Shown piece after piece: positions 20,923 to 32,094 of a DNA stretch of 64,000 nucleotides; position 1 is the first letter of the stretch; the number at the start of each line of letters is the position of its first letter. Source of the DNA: an uncultured beta proteobacterium (GTDB lineage Bacteria; Pseudomonadota; Gammaproteobacteria; Burkholderiales; Burkholderiaceae_C); assembly GCA_903886275.1 (NCBI GenBank), contig CAISLN010000040.1:62001-126000 (forward strand), written 5' to 3'. The notes under the pieces are model-generated. The model searched no databases. It was not told where the DNA came from and saw nothing but the letters and a program-made list of their open reading frames with translations. The position numbers and the translations under genes were made by a program.

Positions 20923-23439
20923 TTAGTAAGGGTGAAAGTTGTTGCTGTTGTGCATTGCCGCAGGCGTGACCGGCAAGCGCAGGTGCGGTGCCGCTCTGCG
21001 CTGCGGAAAAGCGCCGGCATGCACCGCGCCCGGTGCGGCACCGGTCTGAAAAAAAGCCATACTCTGCTGCAGCTGCTCGGCCTGGCTGGAGAGCTCCTCG
21101 CTGGTGGCCGCCAGCTCCTCGGAGGCCGAGGCGTTTTGCTGCGTGGCCTGGGTAAGCTGGCCCATGGCGCCTCCGATCTGCACGACCGACTCACTCTGCT
21201 CGGTGCTGGCCGCTGCAATTTCCTGCACCAGCTCGGATGTCTGCTGGATGCTGGGCACGATGGCCTCCAGCAGCCGACCGGCTCGCTCCGCCGTAGCCAC
21301 GCTGTTGCCCGCGAGCTCGCCAATTTCCCGGGCTGCCAACTGGCTGCGTTCGGCCAGTTTGCGCACCTCTGCCGCCACCACCGCAAAGCCCTTGCCATGT
21401 TCGCCAGCGCGCGCCGCCTCAATGGCGGCATTCAAGGCCAGCAGGTTGGTCTGGTAGGCGATGTCATCGACGATGCCGATCTTGGAGGCGATCTGCTTCA
21501 TGGCCGTCACCGTCTGGCTGACGGCATTGCCGCCCTCCTGCGCCTCCTTGCTTGCCTTGGTGGCCATGCCACGGGTGGCGCTGGCGTTGTCGCTGTTGTG
21601 CGCAATGGAGGCCGACATGAGCGCAATCGAGGCGGTGGTCTGCTCCACACTGGAGGCCTGCTCGCTGGCGGACTGCGACAGGGCCTGTGCCGTGGCGCTG
21701 ACCTGGGCCGCCGCACCGGTAAGCGCATCGGAGGCCGCACGCACCTCGCCCATCACCTGGGTCAGGTTGTCGGCGGTGCTGTTGGCACTGTTCTTGACCG
21801 CGCCGAAAAGACCATCGTAATCACGCGTGATGCGGTGCGTCAGGTCACCCTGTGCCAGTGCCGCCAGGGCCTGGGCGGTATCGGTCATCACGCCTTCGCT
21901 GGTTTCCAGCAACTGGTTCATGGCCGTGGACAGGCTGGCAAAGAAGCCACTCTTGCCCTGCAGGCTGACGCGCCCGGACAGATCGCCACGCACGGCGGCG
22001 GCCACAAGGGCGAAGACCTCCTGCTCGGCAGCCATGTCATCGCTGCGGTCTATCCAGTGGGTGATGCGGCCCATCGCCACACCGCTCTCGTTGTGCACCG
22101 GACGCGCCAGCAGACGCAGCTTGCGGCCCTGAATTTCCATGTCCACCGTCTCGCCCGAGCGCACCGCCTGGTCAAAGCGGGCGGCATCCTGCGGGCGCTG
22201 AAACAGGGTGCTGAGCTTGTGCCCGTAAAAAGCATCGGCATCGAAACTGGCACCGCCCAAGAGCTTGAGCAGCTCCTTGGCCGGCGGCGTTGCATGCACC
22301 AGTAGCGCCTCGGCGTTGGACACCGTTACGCAGACCGGCAGGCTGTCGAGTGACAGGCGAATGCGCTGGTTGAAGGTGGCCGAGGTCGCCGCGTCTTGCA
22401 AGGATTTTTGCACTAGCGTGATGGCCTCGTTGATGCGCGCCTTGTCGCCCGGCAGGGGCGCCAGAACGGTATCGAGCCGTCCTTGCGCATAGGCGCTGAC
22501 GGTGGCCACCACCTGCAAGGTGTCGTGGATATGGGAATGCACCAGGGTGTTGATGGACTCGCCCATGCTGCGGTAGGCCCCTTCGAGAGCGTTGACCGGC
22601 ATCCGGTAGTCCAGCATGCCCAGGCCGTGCTGGCGTGCCATTTCGGCCTGCTCCTGCTCAAACTGCTGCAAGGTGGCTTGCATCTTGGCCAGCGGTGCCA
22701 GCAACTGCCCCACCTCGCTGCGGTCCACATCAATCACCCTGTCAAGGCGGCCAGACGCCACCTGCTGCGCCACGCCCAAGGCCCTTGCCAGGGGCCGGGT
22801 AATGCTAGAGGTCACCCACCAACCCAGCAGCAGCACTGCCAGCACCGCCAGCGCCACGATCAACAGGGCAGTTTGCAAAATATGGTCGGCCGTGCTGACC
22901 GATTGGTCCACCGCAGCCTGCATCTGTTCGCGCTGGGATTGGACAAAGGGCGCGAGCAGCTTTTGCAAGGATTCGCTGGAAGCGTCAAAGCCGCCCATCA
23001 GCTTGTTGCCGGCCTCCGGGCCGCCCGCTACATAGGCCTGTGCCATGGTCTGCCCGCTGGCAAAGTAAGCGCCGGCGCTGGCCTGTATCGCCCGTATCTG
23101 CTGCGCCGCAGACATCTCACCATTCTGCGTAAAGTGCTGCTCGAACTGGCCCAGTGACAGGTTCAGCGCAGCAAAATTTTCTTGCGCGTTCTTGAAGCCG
23201 TCGTCCAGCCCGTCCTTGCCGCGGGTGGCCGACACATCGGACAGAAACTGCTGGATCTGCACCACGTTCTTGTCCACGCTGGTGGCCAGCAGTGCGTACT
23301 TCATCCCCTCTTGCGACACGCGCACCATGCCCTGCTTGACGCCGCTGAGCTGGCCGCCGAGCCAGAAGGTAAAGGCAATGAAAAACACCAGAGGCAGTGC
23401 AAAGCCCAACAAAATGCGCGATCGGATGGAGAGGTTCAT
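20923..23439 (-). CDS. membrane-bound methyl-accepting chemotaxis protein
   Basis: N-terminal TM, second TM near [28 protein letters not shown], signalling tip [44 protein letters not shown]. Confidence 0.95.
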   Translation of the reverse strand: MNLSIRSRILLGFALPLVFFIAFTFWLGGQLSGVKQGMVRVSQEGMKYALLATSVDKNVVQIQQFLSDVSATRGKDGLDDGFKNAQENFAALNLSLGQFEQHFTQNGEMSAAQQIRAIQASAGAYFASGQTMAQAYVAGGPEAGNKLMGGFDASSESLQKLLAPFVQSQREQMQAAVDQSVSTADHILQTALLIVALAVLAVLLLGWWVTSSITRPLARALGVAQQVASGRLDRVIDVDRSEVGQLLAPLAKMQATLQQFEQEQAEMARQHGLGMLDYRMPVNALEGAYRSMGESINTLVHSHIHDTLQVVATVSAYAQGRLDTVLAPLPGDKARINEAITLVQKSLQDAATSATFNQRIRLSLDSLPVCVTVSNAEALLVHATPPAKELLKLLGGASFDADAFYGHKLSTLFQRPQDAARFDQAVRSGETVDMEIQGRKLRLLARPVHNESGVAMGRITHWIDRSDDMAAEQEVFALVAAAVRGDLSGRVSLQGKSGFFASLSTAMNQLLETSEGVMTDTAQALAALAQGDLTHRITRDYDGLFGAVKNSANSTADNLTQVMGEVRAASDALTGAAAQVSATAQALSQSASEQASSVEQTTASIALMSASIAHNSDNASATRGMATKASKEAQEGGNAVSQTVTAMKQIASKIGIVDDIAYQTNLLALNAAIEAARAGEHGKGFAVVAAEVRKLAERSQLAAREIGELAGNSVATAERAGRLLEAIVPSIQQTSELVQEIAAASTEQSESVVQIGGAMGQLTQATQQNASASEELAATSEELSSQAEQLQQSMAFFQTGAAPGAVHAGAFPQRRAAPHLRLPVTPAAMHNSNNFHPY

Positions 23440-23444
23440 GGGTC

Positions 23445-23948
23445 TCAGGCTTGCTCGGCCAGGATGGCCATTTCGTTGATGTCCAGGGCGCGCTCGGGTG
23501 CCAGTATCACGATAAAGACCGCGCCCACCTTGGCGATACCCTGCACAAAATCGCGCCGTATCGAGGTGCCAAACTGGGGCGGCGGCTCCACCTCCGAATG
23601 TGCGATATCGACGACCTCGCTGACCGAGTCCACCAGCAGACCGAGCTCCACCTTTTCGTCGGCCAAGGTGGCGTCAAAAATGATGATGCAGGTCTTCTTG
23701 CCAAGCTGGGCGCGGGCCCTGCCAAAGCGCGACTGCAGGTCAATGACGGGCAGCACCGCGCCGCGCAGATTGATCACACCGCGCACAAACTCGGGCATCA
23801 GCGGCACCATGGTCATGTGGCCATACTGAATGATTTCGCGCACGCAACGGATGTCCATCGCAAAGACCTCGTCGCCCAGGGAAAACGTCAGGTACTGCAA
23901 GGCAGCGTCCGGCTCCATCGCACGCGTCATTGCGCTCTCGACTTGCAT
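23445..23948 (-). CDS. cheW: chemotaxis coupling protein
   Basis: [38 protein letters not shown]. Confidence 0.93.
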   Translation of the reverse strand: MQVESAMTRAMEPDAALQYLTFSLGDEVFAMDIRCVREIIQYGHMTMVPLMPEFVRGVINLRGAVLPVIDLQSRFGRARAQLGKKTCIIIFDATLADEKVELGLLVDSVSEVVDIAHSEVEPPPQFGTSIRRDFVQGIAKVGAVFIVILAPERALDINEMAILAEQA

Positions 23949-23960
23949 GGCGTGAGCGTC

Positions 23961-26039
23961 TCAATAGGGTCTGAAGTTGGAATGCGCACCACCGCGCACA
24001 GCGGTCGGTGGGGCACCCAGACGCGGCGCCATACGGCTGCGCACTTTGGGGACCACGTCATGGCGACTCGGCACGCTGGCTCTGGATCCGCTGCCGGTAT
24101 CAAAGAAGGCCACCGACTGTTGCAGTTGTTCGGCCTGGCCACTCAACTCTTCGCTGGTGGCGGCCAGCTCTTCGGAGGCCGATGCATTTTGCTGCGTGGC
24201 CTTGGAAAGCTGGCCCATGGCGCCACCGATTTGCACCACCGATTCACTCTGCTCGGCGCTGGCCGCCGCAATTTCTTGCACCAACTCGGAGGTCTTCTGG
24301 ATGCTGGGCACGATGGCGTCCAGCAAGCGACCGGCACGCTCTGCCGTGGCCACGCTGTTGCCGGCCAGGTCGCCAATTTCCCGGGCCGCTTGCTGGCTGC
24401 GCTCGGCTAGCTTGCGCACTTCGGCCGCCACCACCGCAAAGCCTTTGCCATGTTCGCCGGCACGCGCCGCTTCAATGGCCGCATTCAAGGCCAGCAGATT
24501 GGTCTGGTAGGCAATGTCGTCCACGATGCCGATCTTGGAGGCAATCTGCTTCATGGCGGTGACGGTCTGGCTGACCGCGCCGCCGCCGTCGCCCGCCTCT
24601 TTGCTGGTCTTGGTGGCCATGCCGTCGGTGACGCGGGCGTTGTCGCTGTTTTGCGCAATCGAGGCCGACATCACATCAATCGATGCCGTGGTCTCCTCCA
24701 CGCTGGCGGCCTGCTCACTGGCGGCCTGCGACAGCGACTGGGCGGTGGCGCTCACCTGGTTGGCAGCACCGGTCAGCGCGTCGGCAGCTCCTCGCACCTC
24801 GTCAATGACTTCTGCCAGCTTCTGGAAACTCGCATTGGCGTCTTCCTTGACCTGGTTAAAGGCACCCTGCATGTCGCGCGTGATGCGCTTGGTGAGCGCG
24901 CCCTCGGCCAGGCCTGAGAACATGGCGGCCATGTCTTGCACAATCGCTCCCAACTTTTCACTGGTGGCATTGGCGTCGCGCTTGAGTTCGCCAAAGGTGC
25001 CCACATAGTCGCGCGTAATGCGCTGACCGAGGTCGCCGTCCGAGAGTCCTCCCATGACGCGTGCGACATCGGAAAAAATCACCGAGGTGGTCTCCACCAG
25101 GCTGTTCACACCGGCGCACAGGGATTCGATGGGCCCACTCAGGCCCTGCAGTGCAATGCGCTGACTCAGGTCACCGGCCTGCGCCGCCGAGGTGACGCGG
25201 TGCGCCTGCTCCACTGCGGTCTTGAGCATATTGGCGGCGCTGACTTCGGCACTGACGTCGGTGGCGATCTTGACGATCTTGACCACGCGTCCCATCTCAT
25301 CCGTCACCGGGGCATACACGGCTTGCAGAAAAACATCCTTGCCCGATTGGGCGACGCGTTTGAAAACTTCGCTCTGCGCCTTGCCCGCGTTCAGATCCGC
25401 CCAGAACTGCGCATAGGACCTTGTATTGACGGTCTCGGGCGCACAAAACATGCGGTGGTGCTTGCCCTTGATGTCGGCCAACTGGTAACCCATGGTCTGG
25501 AGAAAATGGGCGTTGGCATGCAGCACATGGCCGCCCAGATCAAACTCGACGTAGGCGTAAGAGGCATCGATGGCCTTGAGAATGCCGCGCGCATTTTGGC
25601 GCTCGATCTCGGCCTCGGTGATGTCGTAGCGCACGCCCAGGTATTTCATGGGCTTGCCGTTTTCGCCCAGGATGGGCGCAATCACCGCGTCCACGTAGTA
25701 GGGCGTTCCGTCCTTGGCGCGGTTCTTCACCACACCCCGGAAGATGTCACCCCGACCAATGGTGGACCACATTTCCTTGAACACCGCCTTGGGCATGTCG
25801 GGGTGGCGCGTGGTGTTGTGACCGAAGCCAATCAGTTCATTTTTGGGGTACTTGGACACCGCAAGAAACTTGTCGTTCACGTTAAGGATGTCGCCCTTTT
25901 TGTCCGCCTCGGAGACGATGCTGGTGAGGTTCATGATGTCGGTGCGCACCTTGAGCTCGGTTTCGAGTTCGGCGATGCGCCGCTCCATGGCACGGCCACG
26001 AAACAGAAGTCCCCAAAAAGACGATTGATTTTTTTGCAT
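23961..26039 (-). CDS. PAS-containing methyl-accepting chemotaxis protein (Aer-like sensor, no obvious TM)
   Basis: Tandem PAS segments ([31 protein letters not shown]) plus MCP tip; start at 26039 supported by AAAGGAAG upstream; ORF opens at 26075. Confidence 0.92.
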   Translation of the reverse strand: MQKNQSSFWGLLFRGRAMERRIAELETELKVRTDIMNLTSIVSEADKKGDILNVNDKFLAVSKYPKNELIGFGHNTTRHPDMPKAVFKEMWSTIGRGDIFRGVVKNRAKDGTPYYVDAVIAPILGENGKPMKYLGVRYDITEAEIERQNARGILKAIDASYAYVEFDLGGHVLHANAHFLQTMGYQLADIKGKHHRMFCAPETVNTRSYAQFWADLNAGKAQSEVFKRVAQSGKDVFLQAVYAPVTDEMGRVVKIVKIATDVSAEVSAANMLKTAVEQAHRVTSAAQAGDLSQRIALQGLSGPIESLCAGVNSLVETTSVIFSDVARVMGGLSDGDLGQRITRDYVGTFGELKRDANATSEKLGAIVQDMAAMFSGLAEGALTKRITRDMQGAFNQVKEDANASFQKLAEVIDEVRGAADALTGAANQVSATAQSLSQAASEQAASVEETTASIDVMSASIAQNSDNARVTDGMATKTSKEAGDGGGAVSQTVTAMKQIASKIGIVDDIAYQTNLLALNAAIEAARAGEHGKGFAVVAAEVRKLAERSQQAAREIGDLAGNSVATAERAGRLLDAIVPSIQKTSELVQEIAAASAEQSESVVQIGGAMGQLSKATQQNASASEELAATSEELSGQAEQLQQSVAFFDTGSGSRASVPSRHDVVPKVRSRMAPRLGAPPTAVRGGAHSNFRPY

Positions 26040-26084
26040 GATTCCAACTTCCTTTATTTTTCCAAGCACTGCCAAAAAATTGAA

Positions 26085-28226
26085 TCAGGCAACTGCCGCC
26101 TGATGGACCACGCCGGTGATCAGTTCACCCAAAGAAACCACGTCCAAGATCAGAGCGACCTCGCCGTTGCCCAAAATGCTGGAGCCAGAGATGCCACGCA
26201 GAGTGCGAAACAGCCGCCCCAGCGGTTTGATCACGGTCTGGTTCTGACCCAGCAGCACCTCCACCTCAATGCCGTATGGGCCGCGCGCAGAGTGGACCAC
26301 CACCACGCTGACGCGCGCCGGCAGCTCCGACTCCAGCGCATACAGGGTGCGCAGGCGCACCACCGGCAACACCGCACCGCGCAGCTCCAGGCAGTGGCGC
26401 CCACGTGCATCCACCCGCACATGCTCGCCGCCGGCCTCTATCACCTCCACCACCGACTCCAGCGGCAGCACAAATTTAGACTTGCCCACGCCGACCATGA
26501 AGCCGTCGATGATGGCCAGCGTCAGGGGCAGGCGGATATCGACCTGCAGACCCTGGCCCGACACGCTATTGAGGTGGATGCTGCCGCGCAGCGCCTCGAT
26601 GTTGCTGCGTACCACGTCCATGCCGACACCGCGGCCCGACAGGTTGGTGACCTGCTCGGCGGTCGAGAAGCCGGGCTCGAAGATCAGCATGTGGATGTCG
26701 TCATCGCAGGGGACCACGCCGGCCTCCAACAGACCGCGGTTCCAGGCCCGTTGCAACACGCGCTCACGGTGGATGCCGCGCCCATCGTCTTCGATGCGAA
26801 TCAGGATGGCACCGGTCTCATGGCGTGCGCTCAGGGTCAGCCGCCCGGCCGCTGGCTTGCCGACCGCAAGGCGCTCTTGCGGCGTCTCCAGACCGTGGTC
26901 CAGCGCATTGCGCACCAGGTGCATCAGCGGGTCGGCAATCTTCTCGACCATCGACTTGTCGAGCTCGGACTCACCCCCGACGATTTCAAAATTCACTTCC
27001 TTGCCCAGGCTGGCCGCCGTATCGCGCACCACGCGGCGAAAGCGGCTAAAGGTTTCGCCCACCGGCACCATGCGCAGGCCCAGCGTGCCATTGCGGATCT
27101 CCTCGATCAGACCGTTCATGTGCAGATTGGCTTCGATCAGCGCCTCTTGCTGCGTCTCGCGCGCCAGCAGGGTGGCACCAGCACCGGCAATCACCAACTC
27201 GCCTAGCAGGTTGATGACGGCATCGAGCCGGTCCGCCTGCACCCTTATGTAGCGCTCTTCGGAAGGCGCGGCCTCGCGCAGCTTTTGCGGCTTGCCCAGG
27301 GCACCTGCCTCGGGCGCAACCCCGGCCTGCGACTCCAGCAAGCCGCCCAGTTGGGGCCTATCCGCATCGCGGCTCTCCTGGGTTGGAAGCGCCAGGGCGA
27401 GCTTGTCCTGCGACACCGCGCACACCTCCACCGGCAGGCCGCCCAGGTGCGACGTGTCCGGCATGATGGCGCGCGCCAGTTGCTGGTCCGGCGTTTCGCA
27501 CGCCTCCACATCGAGCTCGCAATCATCCATCACAAAGCTGAAGGCGCCCTCGATGTCCTCGCGGCTGGCCCGGGTCTTGAGCTGCATGAAAAAGGCCAGG
27601 TGGCAGCTTTCCGGATCGAGGTTGACCAAGGGCGGCACGCCGTCCACGCCACAACGCACCGACACCACCTCCCCCATGCCGCCCAAGTAGCGGGCGACGG
27701 ACAAAGGGTCCATGCCGTTGCGAAAGGTGTCCGGACCAAAGCGCGCGGAAATGTTCCAGAGGCCGGCGCTATCGGCCGGCGCTGTGGCGGGTGCATCGGC
27801 GACCGGTGCGGCATTGCTCTCACCGGCATCGGCCAGACCGCGCAACTGCATCACCAGGTCGGCACGCTGGTCTTTTTGCTCGGCGGTATCGGCATCGGCC
27901 GTGGCGACCAGCAACTTGATCTGGTCGTTGCACTGCAGCAGCAGGGTGCTGATGGCGGGCGTGAAGGCCACCACGCCATCGCGCATCTTGTCCAGCAGGG
28001 TCTCCACATGGTGGGTAAAGTCCACCACCCGGTTCAGACCAAAGATGCCGGCCGAGCCCTTGACGGTATGGGCACAGCGAAACAGCGCGTCCAGCAGTTC
28101 GCGGTTGCAGGGCTGCTCTTCGAGCTCGAGCAACAGGATTTCAATGGCTTCGATCTGCTCGGCCGCTTCGCTGACAAAGGCCGGCATGGCCTGCGCGATA
28201 AATTCCCGGTCAGCATCCAGGCTCAT
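26085..28226 (-). CDS. cheA: chemotaxis histidine kinase
   Basis: HPt motif FRCAHTVKGSAGIFG, N box LVRNALDHGLE, GRGVGMDVV; start at 28226 overlaps STAS gene stop (ATGA); ORF opens at 28286. Confidence 0.94.
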   Translation of the reverse strand: MSLDADREFIAQAMPAFVSEAAEQIEAIEILLLELEEQPCNRELLDALFRCAHTVKGSAGIFGLNRVVDFTHHVETLLDKMRDGVVAFTPAISTLLLQCNDQIKLLVATADADTAEQKDQRADLVMQLRGLADAGESNAAPVADAPATAPADSAGLWNISARFGPDTFRNGMDPLSVARYLGGMGEVVSVRCGVDGVPPLVNLDPESCHLAFFMQLKTRASREDIEGAFSFVMDDCELDVEACETPDQQLARAIMPDTSHLGGLPVEVCAVSQDKLALALPTQESRDADRPQLGGLLESQAGVAPEAGALGKPQKLREAAPSEERYIRVQADRLDAVINLLGELVIAGAGATLLARETQQEALIEANLHMNGLIEEIRNGTLGLRMVPVGETFSRFRRVVRDTAASLGKEVNFEIVGGESELDKSMVEKIADPLMHLVRNALDHGLETPQERLAVGKPAAGRLTLSARHETGAILIRIEDDGRGIHRERVLQRAWNRGLLEAGVVPCDDDIHMLIFEPGFSTAEQVTNLSGRGVGMDVVRSNIEALRGSIHLNSVSGQGLQVDIRLPLTLAIIDGFMVGVGKSKFVLPLESVVEVIEAGGEHVRVDARGRHCLELRGAVLPVVRLRTLYALESELPARVSVVVVHSARGPYGIEVEVLLGQNQTVIKPLGRLFRTLRGISGSSILGNGEVALILDVVSLGELITGVVHQAAVA

Positions 28227-28513
28227 GGGGCGCCGACTTCCAAATAGCGCGGGGCCAACCACTGGGTGAGGCCCAGGATGCGGCAAGCGTCTACGAACGC
28301 TGCGCTGGCATCCACCAAACGCCAGGGTGTCTGGCCATGGGACAGGGAGGCCAGCAACTGCAGGCCCGAGCCATCCACCTCGGCCACTTCGCGCGCCGAG
28401 ATTTCCAGATGCTCGCCTCCCTGGGCCCCCTGCACCCAGGCCAGCAGCGCGTCGCGGGTTTCCATCGCGCTGTAAATATTCAGCTCGGACGGCAATTCAA
28501 AGCGTTCACCCAT
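28223..28513 (-). CDS. STAS domain protein of the chemotaxis operon
   Basis: ISAREVAEVDGSGLQLLASL matches the STAS anti-anti-sigma pattern. Confidence 0.85.
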   Translation of the reverse strand: MGERFELPSELNIYSAMETRDALLAWVQGAQGGEHLEISAREVAEVDGSGLQLLASLSHGQTPWRLVDASAAFVDACRILGLTQWLAPRYLEVGAP

Positions 28514-28576
28514 GGTTTCTCCCTTACTGCGTTGCGGGCGCAGCCGACCCGGTTGTTCAAGGCCGAGGCCGACCCT

Positions 28577-28942
28577 TTAGATGCAAAGCTTGGCCACTGC
28601 GTTGAGCAGTTGCGTGGGTGAAAAGGGCTTGACCATCCAGGCCTTGGCGCCGGCCGCCTTGCCCTGCGCCTTCTTCTCTTCCTGGCTTTCGGTGGTGAGC
28701 ATCAGGATGGGCAAAAACTTGTAGGCCGGCAAGGTCTTGGTGGCCTTGACGAACTCGATGCCATTCATGACCGGCATGTTGACGTCGCACACCACCATGT
28801 TGATCGGGCGTCCATCGAGCAGGCTCAGTGCGGCCTGACCATCGCCCGCCTCCAGCACGTCGTAGCCGGCGCCGCTCAGCGCCATCTTGACCACCTGACG
28901 CAAACTTGAAGAATCGTCCACCACCAATATCGTCTTTGCCAT
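28577..28942 (-). CDS. cheY: single-domain response regulator, CheY-like
   Basis: KTILVVDDSSSLRQVVKMAL, VVCDVNMPVMNGIEF, WMVKPFSPTQLL. Confidence 0.93.
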   Translation of the reverse strand: MAKTILVVDDSSSLRQVVKMALSGAGYDVLEAGDGQAALSLLDGRPINMVVCDVNMPVMNGIEFVKATKTLPAYKFLPILMLTTESQEEKKAQGKAAGAKAWMVKPFSPTQLLNAVAKLCI

Positions 28943-28951
28943 TGCAACCTC

Positions 28952-29623
28952 TTAGAAAAATGTTGTTTCCTGATCCTGCCCGCAGGCCTCGCCAGCGACT
29001 CCCGCGTGGCTGGCACGCTGATCGGCCATGGCGTACTGCGTCTCCAGGCGGCTCAGCCAGCTCTGCAGACCGGGGGATTCAGCGCTTCGGCCATCGAGCA
29101 GCGCCTGCAGCCGCTCCATATCGGCTTCGAGCAAGCCCATCATCTGGCTGATGCGGTCCTGGTATTGAAACGCCATATACATGCGCTCCACCTGCTCGGC
29201 AACCACATGGGTTTCCAGTGACAGGGGCTGGCTGAACTGCTCCAAGCGGCCCACCGCATTGCGCACCAGGGACAGCACCGACTCGATGGCCTGTGCGCCG
29301 CCCAGCGGCAACTGGGGATGTTGCAGCAGCGGTGCCATGGCGCGCTCACAGGCTTGCGCCAACCCGGTGGTGCCAACCTGGCCTATGGTTTCGGAAAGTT
29401 GAAGGGACTGTTGCTCTGCCAACTGCACATGCGGACCGATGCTGGCGAAGGCCTGCATCATCTCGGAGACGGCAAGCTCGGACTGGCTGCGCGACGTGGC
29501 CAGGTGGCGCGCCCAGACGGGAACCAACCCGGAGCACAGCGTGACCAGTGGGGGTGCCGCGCAGGCGCTGGCGTCTATGTCTTTGATTGAGGGCATCCCG
29601 TGGGGCGGAGTGTTTTTTGCCAT
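28952..29623 (-). CDS. chemotaxis-associated protein with CheZ-like phosphatase motif
   Basis: All-helical protein; MAFQYQDRISQMMGLLEADMERL resembles the CheZ FQDLTGQ helix; ORF opens at 29647, ATG at 29623 also plausible. Confidence 0.6.
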   Translation of the reverse strand: MAKNTPPHGMPSIKDIDASACAAPPLVTLCSGLVPVWARHLATSRSQSELAVSEMMQAFASIGPHVQLAEQQSLQLSETIGQVGTTGLAQACERAMAPLLQHPQLPLGGAQAIESVLSLVRNAVGRLEQFSQPLSLETHVVAEQVERMYMAFQYQDRISQMMGLLEADMERLQALLDGRSAESPGLQSWLSRLETQYAMADQRASHAGVAGEACGQDQETTFF

Positions 29624-29654
29624 GGTAGCGCCAAAACAGCGGCTCAAAACACAA

Positions 29655-29683
29655 GCGCGGTGGATTTGTGCAATCCACCGCGC
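29655..29683. terminator. hairpin between pgk and the chemotaxis operon
   Basis: gcgcggtggatt-tgtgc-aatccaccgcgc, perfect 12-bp stem, T-rich after it on - strand. Confidence 0.65.
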
Positions 29684-29701
29684 GACCGCCCCAGGCAGCG
29701 C

Positions 29702-30895
29702 TTATTGCGCGGCGCGGCGGCTCAGGATTTCAAAGGCCGGCAGGGTCTTGCCTTCGAGCACTTCGAGGAAGGCGCCGCCACCGGTGGAGATGTAGCCAAT
29801 CTTGTGTTCGATACCGTACTTTGCAATCGCCGCCAGCGTGTCACCGCCGCCGGCAATCGAGAAGGCACTGGACTCGGCAATCGCATGCGCAATGGTCTTG
29901 GTGCCGTTCTCGAACGCAGCAAACTCAAACACGCCTACGGGTCCGTTCCAGACGATGGTGCCGGCCGATTTGAGTTGGTCTGCGAGAAGCTGGGCGGTGA
30001 CCGGTCCAATGTCCAAAATCAGGTCGTCGTCTTCCACCTCGGTGGCGAGCTTGGTGGTGGCGACGGCATCGGCAGAAAAACTCTTGGCGGTGACCACATC
30101 GGTGGGGATGGGCACTGCCGCACCGCGGGCGCGCATGGCCTCGATCACGGCGGTCGCCTCGGCCAGCAGGTCGGGCTCGGCCAGGCTCTTGCCGATCTTC
30201 ATGCCGGCGGCCAGCAAAAAGGTGTTGGCAATGCCGCCGCCCACAATCAATTGGTCCACATTGGCGGCCAGAGCCTTCAAAATGGTCAGCTTGGTAGACA
30301 CCTTGGAGCCCGCAACAATCGCCACCAGCGGGCGCTTAGGCGCCAGCAGGGCCTTGGTGATGGCATCCATTTCGGCCGCCAGCAAAGGGCCGGCACAGGC
30401 GATGGGCGCGAACTCGGCGATGCCGTAGGTGCTGGCCTCGGCGCGGTGGGCGGTGCCAAAGGCATCGTGCACAAAGATGTCGCACAGGGCCGCCATTTTT
30501 TTGGCCAGCTCTTCGTTGTTCTTTTTCTCGCCCTTGTTGACGCGGCAGTTTTCCAGCATCACCAGTTGGCCGGGGACCACGGTCACGCCATCGACCCAGT
30601 CGGCCAGCACAGGGATTTCGCGACCCATCAGCTCGCCCATGCGGCGCGCCACCGGGCTGAGCGAATCTTCGGGTTTGAAGGCGCCTTCCGTGGGGCGGCC
30701 CAGGTGCGAGGTGACCATGACGGCGGCACCGGCCTTGAGGGCCATCTCGATGCAGGGCACGCTGGCACGCACACGCGTGTCTTCGGTGATGTTGCCGGCG
30801 TCGTCTTGCGGCACATTCAGGTCGGCGCGGATGAACACGCGTTTGCCAGCAACTTTGCCTTGGGCGCACAGATCAGAAAAGCGAATAACGTTCAT
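29702..30895 (-). CDS. pgk: phosphoglycerate kinase
   Basis: [56 protein letters not shown]. Confidence 0.96.
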   Translation of the reverse strand: MNVIRFSDLCAQGKVAGKRVFIRADLNVPQDDAGNITEDTRVRASVPCIEMALKAGAAVMVTSHLGRPTEGAFKPEDSLSPVARRMGELMGREIPVLADWVDGVTVVPGQLVMLENCRVNKGEKKNNEELAKKMAALCDIFVHDAFGTAHRAEASTYGIAEFAPIACAGPLLAAEMDAITKALLAPKRPLVAIVAGSKVSTKLTILKALAANVDQLIVGGGIANTFLLAAGMKIGKSLAEPDLLAEATAVIEAMRARGAAVPIPTDVVTAKSFSADAVATTKLATEVEDDDLILDIGPVTAQLLADQLKSAGTIVWNGPVGVFEFAAFENGTKTIAHAIAESSAFSIAGGGDTLAAIAKYGIEHKIGYISTGGGAFLEVLEGKTLPAFEILSRRAAQ

Positions 30896-30985
30896 GGGGT
30901 CACCTTCGGTTGAGATAAAAACAGTGAGCCGGATTGTAGAAGCCGAAGTGAATCCGGCAACTGATGGCGATCATGCGCAGGCGCG

Positions 30986-31348
30986 CTACCAGCCCAGGCC
31001 TATGTGCAGGGGCAGGTAGACGGCCATGCCGCAGACGATGGCACCCAGCACCACTTGGCCGACTCCACGGCGCGCAAAGAAAAACGCCATCGCGGCCATC
31101 ACGCCATAGAGGCGCGCGTCTTGCAGGCTGCCAATCAGATGGCCCTGGCTCATCACCACCTCAGGCGCAATCACCGCCGAAAGGGCGGCCATGGGCGCGT
31201 ATTGCAGGCCGCGCCTGGCCCAGTCGGGCAGGGTCCACTCGCGGCTGGAGAGAAAGAAAAAACAGCGCGCCAGCACCGAGACGCAGGCCAGCGCCGCAAT
31301 GGTGGCCATATGCTGCCAGTTGACCTCGCCACTGAACATATCGGCCAT
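30986..31348 (-). CDS. AzlD family branched-chain amino acid transport protein
   Basis: Small hydrophobic protein directly after AzlC; start 31348 chosen; ORF opens at 31408. Confidence 0.8.
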   Translation of the reverse strand: MADMFSGEVNWQHMATIAALACVSVLARCFFFLSSREWTLPDWARRGLQYAPMAALSAVIAPEVVMSQGHLIGSLQDARLYGVMAAMAFFFARRGVGQVVLGAIVCGMAVYLPLHIGLGW

Positions 31349-32094
31349 CAGCCCTCTGCCTCGGGCCGCAGGGTCTGGCCCCAGGCGGTCTTTTCCAGCA
31401 GCAGGCACAGGGCCACCGCCGCCGCAATGGCCACCAAAATATTGAGCTTCATGGGCAAGGCAAAGGCTGCCACACCGGCGCAGGCGGCCACGCCACCGGC
31501 CACCCAGCGCAGGCGGCTCGAAGCCAGGGAACAGCCCATGCCCACCAAGGCCAGGATGCCGGCAAAGCCCAGGCCCCAGGTGGTGGGGATGAAGTTGGCC
31601 AGCACCACACCGAGCAGGCTGCTGGCCGTCCAGCTGAACCAGTTGATGCTGCCATTGCCCAGCAGGTAGGCGATTTGCCCAAAGCGCCCTGCCTCATCGG
31701 TGGCGGGTTGCGGGTGGCGCTTGATAAACAGCACATAGGTCAGGTCCCCGGTCAGGTAACCGGTGAGCAGGCGCAGACGCGTCTCTAAGTGCATGACATA
31801 GGCGCGCATGTGGGCGCTGAACACCACAAAGCGCAGGTTGACGCAAAACGCGGTGGCCAAGATCACCCACACCGGTGCCCCGGCTAGCAGCAGCGGAATG
31901 GCCGCGAGTTGGGCACTGCCGGCAAACACGATGGCCGCCATGAACAGAGCCTCCACCGTGCCCATGCCGGACTTGACCATGGCCACGCCGGTCATCAAAC
32001 CCCAGGCGGCAATGCCGGGTGCCACAGCGGCCATCTCAGAAAAGCCTAGGCGAAATTCGGGGTGTCGGATCAGCGTGCGCAAGGTGGCCATCAA
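31348..32094 (-). CDS. AzlC family branched-chain amino acid permease
   Basis: [38 protein letters not shown]. Confidence 0.87.
   Translation of the reverse strand: MMATLRTLIRHPEFRLGFSEMAAVAPGIAAWGLMTGVAMVKSGMGTVEALFMAAIVFAGSAQLAAIPLLLAGAPVWVILATAFCVNLRFVVFSAHMRAYVMHLETRLRLLTGYLTGDLTYVLFIKRHPQPATDEAGRFGQIAYLLGNGSINWFSWTASSLLGVVLANFIPTTWGLGFAGILALVGMGCSLASSRLRWVAGGVAACAGVAAFALPMKLNILVAIAAAVALCLLLEKTAWGQTLRPEAEG

Noticed and set aside
24936-27206. 756-aa + strand ORF spanning MCP and cheA
   Set aside because: Antisense shadow of two recognised chemotaxis genes.
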